Source of the DNA: Verrucomicrobiota bacterium
GTDB lineage: Bacteria; Verrucomicrobiota; Verrucomicrobiia; Opitutales; Opitutaceae
Direction: 5' to 3'
DNA length: 62,343 nucleotides
Assembly (NCBI GenBank): GCA_018239845.1
Contig: JAFEGO010000103.1
Span: forward strand, 1 to 62,343
Below, in pieces: positions 1 through 9,752 of this stretch; within the stretch, counting starts at the first letter, position 1, and every line of letters starts with the position of its first letter. Both the position numbers and the translations under genes were made by a program. Under the pieces are notes generated by a model. That model made no database searches and was not told the origin of the DNA. It worked only from the letters and a program-made list of their open reading frames with translations.

Positions 1-2
1 CG

Positions 3-3000
3 GCGCAGAAGGAAGAGACCTTGCGGCAGGTCGCCGCGCTGCAGGCAGAGCTGAAGACGGTGCGCGACGCCGCGGCCAAGGTGCCCGCCCCGGTGCCGGC
101 GGCGGACACCGCCGTGCTGGAAGCGCTGCGGACGGAGAACAAGGATTTGCAGCGCGACAAGGACGACCTCGCCGTGCAGTTGAAGCTCGCGCGCGAGACG
201 GTCACCCAGCTCAACGACGAGAAGGCCCGCGGCACGGTCGCCGCGGCGACCGGCCAGAATGCGGACAACGACGCGCGCGTGCGCGGCCTCATCGCCGACA
301 ACCGCCGCCTCAACGAGGAGGTCAAGCGTTCCACTGCCGAGCTGGGCACGCTCAACCGCCAGCTGCGCGAGCTCCAGCGCCGCCAGCAGGATGGCGCCAA
401 GGCCGGCGCCGGAGCCGGGACCGCCGCCGTGGCCGCGGACGATCTCGCCACGATCGACGACCTAACGCGCCAGATGCAGGACCTGCGCACGGAAAACGAA
501 AAGGTCGCGCGCGAGAATGTGCGCCTGACCGCCGCCGTCGCCGCCGCCTCGAAGGCGGACGAGACCGCCGCCCTGCGCCAGAAAATTGCCGAGGCCACGG
601 CCGCGCTCACCGCCGCTCAAGCGGAAAACGCCCGCTTGCGCCAGGCCGACAGCGCCGCGGAAGTGGCGCGCCTCAAGGCCGAGTTGGATGCCGCCACCAA
701 GGCGCGCGAGTCGCTCGCGGCTGACAAGGGTGCGGTTGAAAAACATCTCGCCGACCTCACCACCGCCAAGGACAAGGCCGCCGCGGAAAATTCCCAGCTA
801 AGCGACAGCCTCGGCGAAGCGCGCTCCGCGCTCATGGCGGCGCGGCGCGAGGCGGAAGACCTGCGCGCGCAGGTTGCCACGGCCAAGGCCGACCTCGCGA
901 CCCAGACCTCGAAGGTCGCGGCCCAGGCCGACGATGCGAAAAAAGCCGCCGCCCTCGCCACCAACGACGCTGCGGCCAAGGCCCAGATCGCCGCACTCAC
1001 GCAGAGCAATCAGGAGCTTTCCGTCCAGTTGGCGCAGCTGAAGACGGATCTCGCCGCCGCACGCCAGACCGTGGCCGCGAGTGCCGGCACCGGCGCGCAG
1101 GCCGAGGCGCTCGGCCGCGAGCTGGCCGCCGCGAAGGAAACCGCTGCCAAGGCGGCCAATGAGTTGACCGCGGCCCGGGCCGCGCTGGACCAGCAGACCC
1201 GCACCGCCGATGAAAACAGCCGCCAGCTGACGGCGCGAAACAGCGAGCTTTCCGCCCAGATGGAAAAGCTGATCGCCGATCTTGCCGCAGCCAGGCAGGC
1301 GGCAGGTCAGGCCGGCGCCGCGGACAAGCAGGTCGCATCGCTCAATCACGAGCTGGAGACGGCGCGCACGGAGCTGGCCGGCGCCACCGCGAAAGCGCAG
1401 GCGTCCGAGGCCGCCGCGCAGAAGCTGACGGCGCAGGTCGCCGCCCTCGAAGCCGCGGCCGCACAGGCCAAGGCCGAGCTCGCGACCGCGACCGACGCGA
1501 GCCGCCAGCTGACGATGCGCAACCAGGTGCTCACCGACCGCGTGGACAAGATCGCCGCGGAACTCGCGAGCACGCGCCAGAGCACTGGCAAGGACTCCGC
1601 CGAATTGACCGAGGCCAAGGCGCAGCTGGCGCAGGCGACCGCAAGCCTGCGCGACGCGCAGACGGCGGCGGAGAAAGCTACGGCACAGGTCGCGGCGGCG
1701 GAAGCCGCGCGCACCCAGGCTCAGGCCGAGGCGAAAACCGCTGCGGAAAACAACCGGCAGCTCGCCGCCAAGACCGACGACCTCAATCGCCAGATCGAGC
1801 AACTTACGGCCAGCCTGAGCGCGGCGCAGCAGGGCGCGGAGCGCAACACGGCCGCCGCCGCCCGGGTGGGCGAGTTGGAGCACAGCCTCGCCGACGTGAA
1901 GAACCAGCTCGCGCAAGCCGAGACGAAGGCACGCGAAGCGGCGGAGTCCGCGCAGAATTTCCCGGCGCAGCTCGCCAGTGCGCAGGCCGAGGCCAAGACC
2001 GCGGCCGAGACGAACCGCCAGCTCACCGCCAAGGCCGACGCACTCGGCCGGCAGGTCGCGAGTCTCACGGCTGATCTGGCCGTGGCACGCCAGGCCGCGG
2101 AAAAAGACGGTGCGACGGCAGGCCGCGCCGGTGAACTGGAGCAAAATCTCGCCGCGGCGAAAGCGCAGCTCGCGCAGGCTGAGGCGAGGGCGCGCGATTC
2201 GGGCGACGCCACGCAGAAGCTCACGGCGCAGGTAACGGCCGCGCAGGCGGAAGCTGCGGCTGCGGCGGAGGCCAACCGCCAGCTCACGGCCAAGGCCGAC
2301 AGCCTCGACCAGCAGGTCGCCAAACTCACGGCCGATTTGAGCGCCGCGCAAAAGCTCGCGGAAAAGGACACGACCGCCGAGGGCCGCGTGGCCGAGCTCG
2401 AGCGGAGCCTGGCCGAGTCGAAGGACCGGCTGGCGCAGGCCGAGGCGAAGCTCCGCGATTCCGCGGACGCCGTGCAAAAATTGACGGCGCAGGCCACCAC
2501 CGCCCAAACCGCCGCCGACGCTGCGGCGGAGACGAACCGCCAGCTGTCCAGCAAGGCGGACGTCCTCGCGGCGCAAGTGGCACAGCTCACGGCCCAGCTG
2601 ACTGAGACGAAGCAAGCCGCGGACACGGGCATCAGCACGGCGACGGAGCGGGTGCGCGATTTGGAGCGCAGCCTGGCCGGAACGAAAAACCAGCTCGCCG
2701 AGACCGAAGCGAAGCTCCGCGATTCCACTGACGCCGTGCAAAAGCTGACGGCGCAGGTGGCGGCCACGCAGGCCGAAGCCAAGTCGGCGGCCGATGCGAG
2801 CCGGCTGCAGGTGGAGAAGCTGACGGCCGATCTGGCCGCGGCGCAAAAAGCGACCGAGCGCAGCACCATGGCGGCGGGACGGGTCGGCGAATTGGAGCGG
2901 AGCCTCGCGGAGGCGAAGACCCAGCTTGCCCAAGACGAGCAGAAGCTGCGCGACGCGGCCGACGCGGCGCAAAAACTCACGGCCCAGGTGGCCAGCGCGC

Positions 3001-6000
3001 AGTACGCGCAGACCCAGGCCCAGGCGGAGACAAGGGGCGCGACTGAGGCCAACCGGCAGCTCAGTGCGAAGGCCGAGAAGGCCGCGGCGGATTTAAGTGC
3101 GGCGCAAAAGGCGCTCGCGCAGGCGCAGGGCGAGGCGAAGACGGCGGCCGACGCCAATCGCGATCTCACGGAGAAGAATACCGCGCTGGCCGGCCGCGTG
3201 CAGACGCTCGAGGCCGATCTGGCCGCGGCCCGGCAGGCTGCGGGTCAGGGCGAGGTGGCGGCCAAACAGATTGAGGCGCTCAGTCGCGACCTGACGGACG
3301 CCAAGGCGCAGCTCGCCGCGGCGACAGCGCAGGCGAAGGACGCCGGTGCGGCCGGCTCGGCCGCCGCGGCCCAGGTGAAGGATTTGCAGGCGGCGCTCAG
3401 CAAGGCCCAGGGCGAGACCCAGGCCGCGACGGAAGCGACGCAGCGGCTCACGGCGCGCAACCAGGTGCTGTCCGATCAGGTGGAAAAACTGGTGGCCGAT
3501 CTGGCTGCGGCGCAGCTGGCTGCCGCCAAGGGCGGCGACGCGACGAAGCAGGTTGAGGCGCTAAGTACGGAATTGGCGGATACGAAGGCCCGGCTCGCGC
3601 AGAGCGAGACGCAGGCCAAGGCCGCAAGCAGCGCCGGGCAGACGCTCACGACGCAGGCGGCGGGTTTGCAGGCTGCGCTGACGCAGGCGCAGACCGAAGC
3701 CAAGACCGCTGCGGAGACGAGCCGCCAGCTGACGGATAAGAATCAGGCGCTCAGCGCGCAGGTGGATAAACTCACGGTCTCGCTGGCCGAGGCCAGACAG
3801 TCCGCCGGCCAAAGCGCCGACGCGGCGAAGCAGGCCGCGGCGCTCGAGCGCGAGCTGGCTGACACGAAGGCCCAGCTCGCCCGGAGCGAGGCGCAGGCGA
3901 AGGACGCCGGCACGGCCGGCAAGGCGCTGACGGCGCAGGTAGCGACCTTGCAAGCGGCGCTCACGCAGGCCCAGGCCGACGCCCGGACGGCGGGCGACGC
4001 GAGCAGCAAGCTCACCGAGCAAAACCGCGCACTCGCCGCGCAGGTGGAAAAACTCACGGCAGATCTGACCGGCGCGCAGCAGGCGGCCGGCCAGAGCGCG
4101 GAAGCGGCGAAGCAGATCACCGCGCTCACCCGCGACCTCGCGGACGCGAAGGCCCGGCTCGCCCAGGGCGAAACACAGGCCAAGGACGCTGCGGCCGCGG
4201 GGGCCGCCCAACTCAAGGAGCTGCAAGCGGCCTTGGACAAGGCCCAGACCGAGGCGAAGACCACGGCGGAATCCAGCCTGCGTCTCGGCACTCGCAATCA
4301 GGTGCTCGCCGACCAGGTGGAAAAGCTGACCGCCGACCTCGCGACCGCGCAGCGCGCGGCCGGGCAGGGGAGCGAAGCCGCCAAGCAGGTTGCCTCATTG
4401 CAGCGCGACCTGACGGACGCCAAGGCCCAGCTGGCCGCGGCGCAGACCGCGACGGCGGAGGCAGAGGCCAAGCAGCAGCAGGCGGTGAAAGACCTCGTCA
4501 CCGCCCGGGCGGCCGCGGATACGACGCTCGCCGGCGTGCGCACCCAGCTCACGGATGCCACGGCGGAGCTCACGCGGCTGAAGGCGGCCAACGTCCAGCT
4601 TACCGAGGATGGACAGAAACTTTCCGAGCAGCTGGCGGCGCTGACCAAGCAGCGCGCGGCCGACACCCAGGGCCTGCAAGGCCAGCTGGCCGACGCCAAG
4701 GCCGCGGCGGAGAAGGCAGACAAGCTCGGCGCCGACCTGGCCGCGCAAAACGCCCAGCTCGCCGCCGCCAACCAGAAACTCACCGCGCAGGCCCGGGCTG
4801 GCGGGGACCTCACCGCGCAGATCGAGCAGCTGAAGGCCAGCCTCGCCGCGGCACAAACCGCACAAGCCGGCGACCATGACGCCGCGGCCAAGCTCAGCGC
4901 GCAGCTCGACACCGCAGGCGCGACCATCGCCGACCTGAAGTCCAAGAACGACGAGCTGGTAAAGGACCTGGAAGTCGCGAAGCAGAGCGCGGCGGCCGCG
5001 CTCGCGGCGCAGGCCGCGGCGGCCAAGGCCGCGCCGGAGACGGCGGCCCTGAGCCTGGAGATGCAGACCCTGCGCGACCAGGTGCGCCAGCTGGAAGGCC
5101 AGATCGAGGACGACCGCGCGGCCTCCGCCCGCGAGATCACGGCGCTTGCCGCCTCGCTCCAACGCACGAAAGACAGCAACCGCGCCCTCGCCGACGCGAA
5201 CAGCGCGCTCCTCGCCGCGAAAAATTCCGACGACAGCTCGGTCAAGGCCGCCACGGACCAGCTCAACGCCAAGATCCAGTCCCTCACCTCCGACAATGCC
5301 CAGCTGCAGGCCATGCAGCAGGGCCTCGCCGCCGACAACGACCGGCTCACCAAGGAAAAGGCCGCGGCGGAGCAGGCCGTGCTCGATGCCAAGAAAGCCG
5401 CCGTCGCGCCCGCCGCCGCTTGGGCGCAGGAGAAGGACAACCTCAAGTCCCAGATCGAGGATATGTTCGCCAAGCTCGCCGAGGCCGAGCGCCGCGCGGC
5501 GCAGCTCAAGCAGGCGGGCGACGCCGCGCGCACGCAGGCCCTCGCCGCGCAGGCCGACGCCGACAAGGCGCACGGCGACCTCGCGGCGCTGCAGGCCAAG
5601 CTCGCCGACACAAGCAAGGCGGCCGACCAGCAGGGCGCCACGGTCGCGGAGCTCACCGGCCTCAACGACAAGCTCACCAGCGAAAAGGCGCAGCTGCAGG
5701 CCCAGCTTAAGCAGACCCAGCAGATAACCGACAAGGCCCGCGACGACCTGTCGCTCCTGCGGGCCCGCATGGCCGCGAGCGACCGCGTGGTCGAGCAGAG
5801 CACGGCCAGCGTCAACGATCTCACCGCCGCCAACGAGAAACTGCAGGCGCAGGTCAAGGACCTGACCGCGCAGGCCGCCGCGATGAAGGACGAGAACACG
5901 CGCCTCGCCAGCGCCTCGACCGACGCCGCCGCGCTCGCTAAGGAACTCGCCGACACGAAGGCCAGGCTCGCCGCGACCGAGAAAGCCGCGACCGATCGCC

Positions 6001-6608
6001 AAGGCAGCCTGACCGAGCTCGGCAGCACCAACGAGAAACTCGCCACCGAGAAGAACGCCCTGGAAAAGCAGCTCGACGCCCTCACCGAGCAGCTGACCGC
6101 GGCGCAGGCGGAAAACACCCGCCTCGCCCAGGCCGACCAGCGGGCGGCGAGCCTCGACACCGTTTCCGCACAGCTCGCCACCGCGCAGCGCGACATCGCG
6201 AACCTCAGGAGCGAAAACGCCCGCCTCGGCGAGACAGTGACGGCGCTCGACCGCGACCGCACGACGAAGATCGCCCAGCTGCAGCAGGAAAACGCGGCGG
6301 TCAGCGCCCGCCTGCGCCAGGCGCAGAGCACCCTCGACCAGATCGCCTCCGCGGCCCGCATCATCAACGGCTCCCTGCCACAGGGCGGCGGCAGCCCGAC
6401 GCGGTCGCCGGTGGCGAACGTCAGTGCCGCCCCGGTGGTCGCGGAGGTGCGCTACCACACGGTGTCGGACGGCGATTCGCTCTCGCGCATCAGCGTGCGC
6501 TACTATGGCACCGCCAGCCGCTGGCAGGACATCTACGACGCCAACCGCGAGCTGCTGAAGGGCGAGAACTCGCTGCGCCCCGGCCAGAAGCTGAAGATCC
6601 CGAACTGA
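3..6608 (+). CDS. Giant coiled-coil protein with C-terminal LysM domain (5' truncated)
   Basis: The reading frame is open to the left edge, so the gene begins outside the window; the TTG at 21 is not a convincing start. About 2200 residues are visible. Nearly all are Ala/Gln/Lys/Glu/Leu-rich heptad-like sequence with almost no proline, so a very long coiled coil is expected. Internal repeats of about 84-94 residues are obvious: the Asn codon of the N-R-Q-L motif recurs at 1752, 2013, 2274 and 2535, exactly 261 bp apart. The last 50 or so residues form a LysM module (YHTVSDGDSLSRIS, then YYG, WQDIY and LRPGQKLKIPN), which binds peptidoglycan glycans. A Pro/Ser/Thr/Val-rich linker precedes it. 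I infer an envelope-spanning tether or scaffold. N-terminal signal or membrane segments would lie upstream and cannot be seen. Confidence 0.85.
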   Translation, partial: AQKEETLRQVAALQAELKTVRDAAAKVPAPVPAADTAVLEALRTENKDLQRDKDDLAVQLKLARETVTQLNDEKARGTVAAATGQNADNDARVRGLIADNRRLNEEVKRSTAELGTLNRQLRELQRRQQDGAKAGAGAGTAAVAADDLATIDDLTRQMQDLRTENEKVARENVRLTAAVAAASKADETAALRQKIAEATAALTAAQAENARLRQADSAAEVARLKAELDAATKARESLAADKGAVEKHLADLTTAKDKAAAENSQLSDSLGEARSALMAARREAEDLRAQVATAKADLATQTSKVAAQADDAKKAAALATNDAAAKAQIAALTQSNQELSVQLAQLKTDLAAARQTVAASAGTGAQAEALGRELAAAKETAAKAANELTAARAALDQQTRTADENSRQLTARNSELSAQMEKLIADLAAARQAAGQAGAADKQVASLNHELETARTELAGATAKAQASEAAAQKLTAQVAALEAAAAQAKAELATATDASRQLTMRNQVLTDRVDKIAAELASTRQSTGKDSAELTEAKAQLAQATASLRDAQTAAEKATAQVAAAEAARTQAQAEAKTAAENNRQLAAKTDDLNRQIEQLTASLSAAQQGAERNTAAAARVGELEHSLADVKNQLAQAETKAREAAESAQNFPAQLASAQAEAKTAAETNRQLTAKADALGRQVASLTADLAVARQAAEKDGATAGRAGELEQNLAAAKAQLAQAEARARDSGDATQKLTAQVTAAQAEAAAAAEANRQLTAKADSLDQQVAKLTADLSAAQKLAEKDTTAEGRVAELERSLAESKDRLAQAEAKLRDSADAVQKLTAQATTAQTAADAAAETNRQLSSKADVLAAQVAQLTAQLTETKQAADTGISTATERVRDLERSLAGTKNQLAETEAKLRDSTDAVQKLTAQVAATQAEAKSAADASRLQVEKLTADLAAAQKATERSTMAAGRVGELERSLAEAKTQLAQDEQKLRDAADAAQKLTAQVASAQYAQTQAQAETRGATEANRQLSAKAEKAAADLSAAQKALAQAQGEAKTAADANRDLTEKNTALAGRVQTLEADLAAARQAAGQGEVAAKQIEALSRDLTDAKAQLAAATAQAKDAGAAGSAAAAQVKDLQAALSKAQGETQAATEATQRLTARNQVLSDQVEKLVADLAAAQLAAAKGGDATKQVEALSTELADTKARLAQSETQAKAASSAGQTLTTQAAGLQAALTQAQTEAKTAAETSRQLTDKNQALSAQVDKLTVSLAEARQSAGQSADAAKQAAALERELADTKAQLARSEAQAKDAGTAGKALTAQVATLQAALTQAQADARTAGDASSKLTEQNRALAAQVEKLTADLTGAQQAAGQSAEAAKQITALTRDLADAKARLAQGETQAKDAAAAGAAQLKELQAALDKAQTEAKTTAESSLRLGTRNQVLADQVEKLTADLATAQRAAGQGSEAAKQVASLQRDLTDAKAQLAAAQTATAEAEAKQQQAVKDLVTARAAADTTLAGVRTQLTDATAELTRLKAANVQLTEDGQKLSEQLAALTKQRAADTQGLQGQLADAKAAAEKADKLGADLAAQNAQLAAANQKLTAQARAGGDLTAQIEQLKASLAAAQTAQAGDHDAAAKLSAQLDTAGATIADLKSKNDELVKDLEVAKQSAAAALAAQAAAAKAAPETAALSLEMQTLRDQVRQLEGQIEDDRAASAREITALAASLQRTKDSNRALADANSALLAAKNSDDSSVKAATDQLNAKIQSLTSDNAQLQAMQQGLAADNDRLTKEKAAAEQAVLDAKKAAVAPAAAWAQEKDNLKSQIEDMFAKLAEAERRAAQLKQAGDAARTQALAAQADADKAHGDLAALQAKLADTSKAADQQGATVAELTGLNDKLTSEKAQLQAQLKQTQQITDKARDDLSLLRARMAASDRVVEQSTASVNDLTAANEKLQAQVKDLTAQAAAMKDENTRLASASTDAAALAKELADTKARLAATEKAATDRQGSLTELGSTNEKLATEKNALEKQLDALTEQLTAAQAENTRLAQADQRAASLDTVSAQLATAQRDIANLRSENARLGETVTALDRDRTTKIAQLQQENAAVSARLRQAQSTLDQIASAARIINGSLPQGGGSPTRSPVANVSAAPVVAEVRYHTVSDGDSLSRISVRYYGTASRWQDIYDANRELLKGENSLRPGQKLKIPN

Positions 6609-6673
6609 TTTTGAACTGCGGTTACCTTCCTTTTCGGGTTGGCCCGAGGCGTTGAATCGGGCTCCATGCGGGG

Positions 6674-7921
6674 ATGATTTATGTGCTGTTGATCACAGCA
6701 GCCCTGATGGTGCTGCGGCTGGGCGGTGAACTTTTGCTCTCGGCGCTGAATCGCGCCGAGGTCCGCCGTCACGTGGCCACGCCTCCGCCGGGCGCGGCGG
6801 CCATCATGGACGGCGAGACGTACAAAAAATCCGTCGCGTACACGCTGGAGAAATCGCGCTTCGGCGGGCTGGCCGAGATCTTTGACTCGCTGGTGCTGGC
6901 GCTCGTGGTGTTTGGCGGCGTGCTGCCGACGCTGTTTGCGCACATCGGCTTCTGGGGCGCGCCGGACGCGGTGTGGGACGACGCGCTGTTTGTCCCGATC
7001 GCGGGCTTGCTGATGTCGATCCCGGGCCTGCCGTTCGAATGGTGGGAGCAGTTTCGGATCGAGGCGAAATTCGGCTTCAACAAGGCGACGCCCGGCCTGT
7101 GGGTCTCGGACAAGTTAAAGGGGATCGCCCTGATGTTTGTGATCGGCTTTCCGTTGCTGTGGGCGTTGCTCTCGCTCGTGAAATGGGTCGGGGCGACGTG
7201 GTGGCTGTGGGGCTTCGCCCTCGTCTTCGGGTTTCAGCTCCTGATGCTGGTATTGTATCCAAAATTGATTTTGCCGCTCTTCAACAAGCTCACGCCGCTG
7301 CCCGAGGGCGACCTCAGGACCCGCCTGCTGGCGCTCGGCGACCGCACGGGTTTCCGCGCGGCGGCGATCCAGGTGATGGACGGCAGCAAGCGCTCGGGTC
7401 ACTCCAACGCGTTTTTCACGGGCTTCGGCCGGTTTCGCCGGATCGTGCTCTTCGACACCCTGATCGCGCAGCTCACGCCGGAGGAGCTGGAGGCGGTGCT
7501 GGCGCACGAGATCGGGCACTACCGCCGCGGGCACATCCCGAAGATGCTGCTGGTGTCGGCTGCGATGATGTTCGGCGGTTTCGGCGTGCTGGCGTGGCTG
7601 GCGCAGAGCGCATGGTTCAACCCGGCGTTCGGCTTTCCCCCGGGCGAGCTCGCGCCGGCGTTTTTGCTCTTCGGCCTGCTGAGCGGGCTGGTGACCTTCT
7701 GGTTTTCGCCGGTGATGAACTTCTTCTCGCGCAAGCACGAGTATGAGGCCGACGCCTTCGCGCGCGAGGCGGTGGGCGGGGCGGGGCCGATGCTCGGCGC
7801 CTTGCGCAAGCTCGCGCAGAAAAACCTCAGCAACCTCACGCCGCACCCGTGGTACAGCGCGTTTTTCTATTCGCACCCGACGCTGATCGAGCGCGAGGCG
7901 GGGCTGGTCGGAAAGGCCTGA
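6674..7921 (+). CDS. Ste24-like M48 family zinc metalloprotease
   Basis: A 415-residue integral membrane protease. Several hydrophobic segments (about residues 1-20, 65-90, 150-200 and 295-350) surround the zinc motif HEIGHYRRGH at about residue 278. The third ligand is the Glu of HEYEADAFA near residue 358, the standard M48 ExxAD arrangement. Length and the N-terminal membrane half match the CAAX-protease (Ste24) branch rather than short HtpX. Bacterial homologues are thought to act in membrane-protein quality control, but the substrate here is unknown. The ATG is preceded by a short G-run. The stop lies two bases before the next start, so it is probably co-transcribed with the downstream endonuclease-like gene. 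Confidence 0.9.
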   Translation: MIYVLLITAALMVLRLGGELLLSALNRAEVRRHVATPPPGAAAIMDGETYKKSVAYTLEKSRFGGLAEIFDSLVLALVVFGGVLPTLFAHIGFWGAPDAVWDDALFVPIAGLLMSIPGLPFEWWEQFRIEAKFGFNKATPGLWVSDKLKGIALMFVIGFPLLWALLSLVKWVGATWWLWGFALVFGFQLLMLVLYPKLILPLFNKLTPLPEGDLRTRLLALGDRTGFRAAAIQVMDGSKRSGHSNAFFTGFGRFRRIVLFDTLIAQLTPEELEAVLAHEIGHYRRGHIPKMLLVSAAMMFGGFGVLAWLAQSAWFNPAFGFPPGELAPAFLLFGLLSGLVTFWFSPVMNFFSRKHEYEADAFAREAVGGAGPMLGALRKLAQKNLSNLTPHPWYSAFFYSHPTLIEREAGLVGKA

Positions 7922-7923
7922 CG

Positions 7924-8841
7924 ATGGCATCGGGGCCGCGCTACCGGGGATTGGTCGCGGCCGCGGCGGCGTGGCTTCTGGCGATCGCCGCCCTGCGGGC
8001 CGAGACGCTGACGGTCGCCACCTACAACGTGGAAAACTACACGTCGGCCGACCGCATGGCCGAGGTGGGCTACCGCAAGGACTACCCTAAACCTGAGACG
8101 GAGAAAGCCGCCCTGCGCGCGGTGATCCGCGGACTCGGCGCTGACCTCCTGGTGCTGCAGGAGATGGGCCCGCAGCCGTATCTCGACGAACTGCAGCGCG
8201 ACCTGAAGGCGGCGGGGCTCGATTATCCCTACGCCATGCTGGTCGATGGACCGGATGCCGACCGCCACGTGGCCTTGCTCTCGCGCCGGGCCCTGAAAAA
8301 CGTGAAGCCGCACCCGGCGCTGGAGATCACCTATTTCGGCGCGAAGGAAAAAGTGAAACGCGGCCTGCTGGAGGTATCCGTGGCGACCACGGCGGGCGAC
8401 GTGACGATCTTTGGCCTGCACCTGAAGAGCCGCTACACCGACCGGGCGGACGATCCGCTCTCTGCGCTGCGGCGCGTGGAGGAGGCGGGCGCGATCCGGG
8501 ATGCGATTTTGAAGGAATTTCCGGAGCCGGGTTCGGCAGGTGCAAAGTTTCTCGTGCTCGGGGATTTCAACGACAGCAAGACCAGCAAGCCGGTGCAGCG
8601 CCTGCGCGAGCGCGGAAAGACGGTAGTGGCTGAGCTGCTGCCTGCGGCCGATGGGCGCTGCGAAACCTGGACGCACCATTACCACAAGGACGACAGCTAC
8701 TCGCGGGTGGACCACATTTTGGTGTCAGCCGCCTTGAAGCCCGGCGTACGCGGCGGCCGCGCCGTGATCTACGACGGCCCCGGCACCAACGAGGCGAGCG
8801 ACCACCGGCCGGTGGTGGTGACGCTGGAGTTGGGGCAGTAA
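7924..8841 (+). CDS. Secreted endonuclease/exonuclease/phosphatase family protein
   Basis: A 305-residue protein with an N-terminal signal sequence (hydrophobic A/W/L run ending ALRAE) followed by an EEP-fold domain. Visible signature elements are TYNVENY near the mature start, LVLQEMG with the metal-binding Glu, GDFND, and the C-terminal SDHRP His. The family hydrolyses phosphodiester bonds in nucleic acids, phospholipids or inositol phosphates, and sequence alone does not say which. I chose the ATG at 7924. An in-frame start at 7849 would overlap the M48 gene by over 70 bases and push the signal peptide inward, while 7924 puts it at the N-terminus with GGAAAGG upstream. Probably periplasmic or extracellular. 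Confidence 0.87.
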   Translation: MASGPRYRGLVAAAAAWLLAIAALRAETLTVATYNVENYTSADRMAEVGYRKDYPKPETEKAALRAVIRGLGADLLVLQEMGPQPYLDELQRDLKAAGLDYPYAMLVDGPDADRHVALLSRRALKNVKPHPALEITYFGAKEKVKRGLLEVSVATTAGDVTIFGLHLKSRYTDRADDPLSALRRVEEAGAIRDAILKEFPEPGSAGAKFLVLGDFNDSKTSKPVQRLRERGKTVVAELLPAADGRCETWTHHYHKDDSYSRVDHILVSAALKPGVRGGRAVIYDGPGTNEASDHRPVVVTLELGQ

Positions 8842-8882
8842 AGCGCGGCGGCCGGGCCGCTCCGTGCCGCGAATGAGCGGGC

Positions 8883-9629
8883 TTATGTGGTGAAGGCCCA
8901 GATCAGCGCGTCGGGGAGGGTGGTGCGCCAGTGGGGAAAGCTGTGGCCGCCGTCGAATTCAACGTACTTTACACGGTGGCCTTGGGCGAGGAGGACGTCG
9001 CGGAATTTCTTCACGCCGGTGATCTGGGAGACGACTTGGACCACGCCGGGATGATGGGTGATGTTTTCCTGCGTCTCGCGGCGGCCGACATCGAGGTAAA
9101 AATCCGCGGGCAGGTGCGTGGCCTCGGCGGCGTAGTGACGGGTGAGCCAGCAGTCGTCGGACCAGAAGGAGCCGGACTGGGCGATGACGCGGTTAAACGC
9201 GCCCGGGGCCTGCTGGGCGACCCACGCGGCGGCGAGCCCGGTGTAGCTCAGGCCGGCGAGCAGGCGGATGGGCGCGGGCTTGAGAGTCGGCGAAATCCGG
9301 ATACCCGGATACTGCGACTCAAGCCACGGGAGCAGCTCGTCGCGCATGAAAGTAGCGAAGGGCGGGTAGCAGGGGCACTCGAGCCAGCGGGCGGCCTCGC
9401 TGTGGTGGGAGACGTAAACGACGAGGGTCTGGGCGAGCGCGGTGGAAATCGGCGAGCCGGCGGCCAGGGTGTCGATGAGCGCAGGGACGCCGACGTGATC
9501 GCGATAGAGTTCGCCGTCGAGGAAGATCGCGAGGTGGCACGGCGCGGCAAGATTCGCGGGTGGACGGAGCCAGAGGGTGCGCTCGTTTTGCAGGGCGGCG
9601 CTGCGAAAGCGGTGGGTGAACTCGGGCAT
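8883..9629 (-). CDS. Alpha/beta-hydrolase esterase (enterochelin-esterase-like)
   Basis: A 248-residue protein of the esterase D/Fes-like group. It has the nucleophile elbow GLSYTG (about residue 146), a DVGRRE segment typical of the acid-residue loop, and a C-terminal GGHSFPHW carrying the catalytic His. FLDGELYRD near the N-terminus matches the oxyanion region of this family. No signal peptide is visible, so it is probably cytoplasmic. Relatives hydrolyse ferric-siderophore esters or other acyl esters, and the true substrate is unknown. The N-terminal beta-sandwich domain of Fes is absent, so it is closer to IroE-type or generic putative esterases. It lies alone between a plus-strand gene and an inverted repeat. 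Confidence 0.83.
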   Translation of the reverse strand: MPEFTHRFRSAALQNERTLWLRPPANLAAPCHLAIFLDGELYRDHVGVPALIDTLAAGSPISTALAQTLVVYVSHHSEAARWLECPCYPPFATFMRDELLPWLESQYPGIRISPTLKPAPIRLLAGLSYTGLAAAWVAQQAPGAFNRVIAQSGSFWSDDCWLTRHYAAEATHLPADFYLDVGRRETQENITHHPGVVQVVSQITGVKKFRDVLLAQGHRVKYVEFDGGHSFPHWRTTLPDALIWAFTT

Positions 9630-9654
9630 GAGGGCAGAAGGGGTGGTTGTTTTG

Positions 9655-9737
9655 CCCGCGAATGACGCGAATGGGCGCGAACAACGAAGGACGGATTGAC
9701 CGGGGTCTTATTCGAGTGGATTCGCGTCATTCGCGGG
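9655..9737. repeat. Inverted-repeat element with 18-bp perfect termini
   Basis: Arms at 9655-9672 and 9720-9737 are perfect reverse complements of the form CCCGCGAATGACGCGAAT, around a 47-bp centre that also contains GCGCGAAC and TTCGAGTGG. A related single arm (CCGCGAATGGACGCGAAT) occurs at 15994-16011. It sits between two minus-strand genes and could fold into a long hairpin in RNA. It looks like a dispersed palindromic or MITE-like element. Confidence 0.75.
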
Positions 9738-9752
9738 TCACGGATCGAGTGA

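Noticed and set aside
1500..4300. Regularly spaced repeats that could suggest a CRISPR array or DNA satellite.
   Set aside because: The repeats are in frame, diverged and about 261 bp long, so they are protein-level coiled-coil repeats.
798..6458. Several long minus-strand reading frames opposite the LysM coiled-coil gene (up to about 720 codons).
   Set aside because: They are Arg/Leu/Ala-rich antisense frames produced by the repetitive GC-rich codons of the plus-strand gene. They show no domain and no plausible start region.
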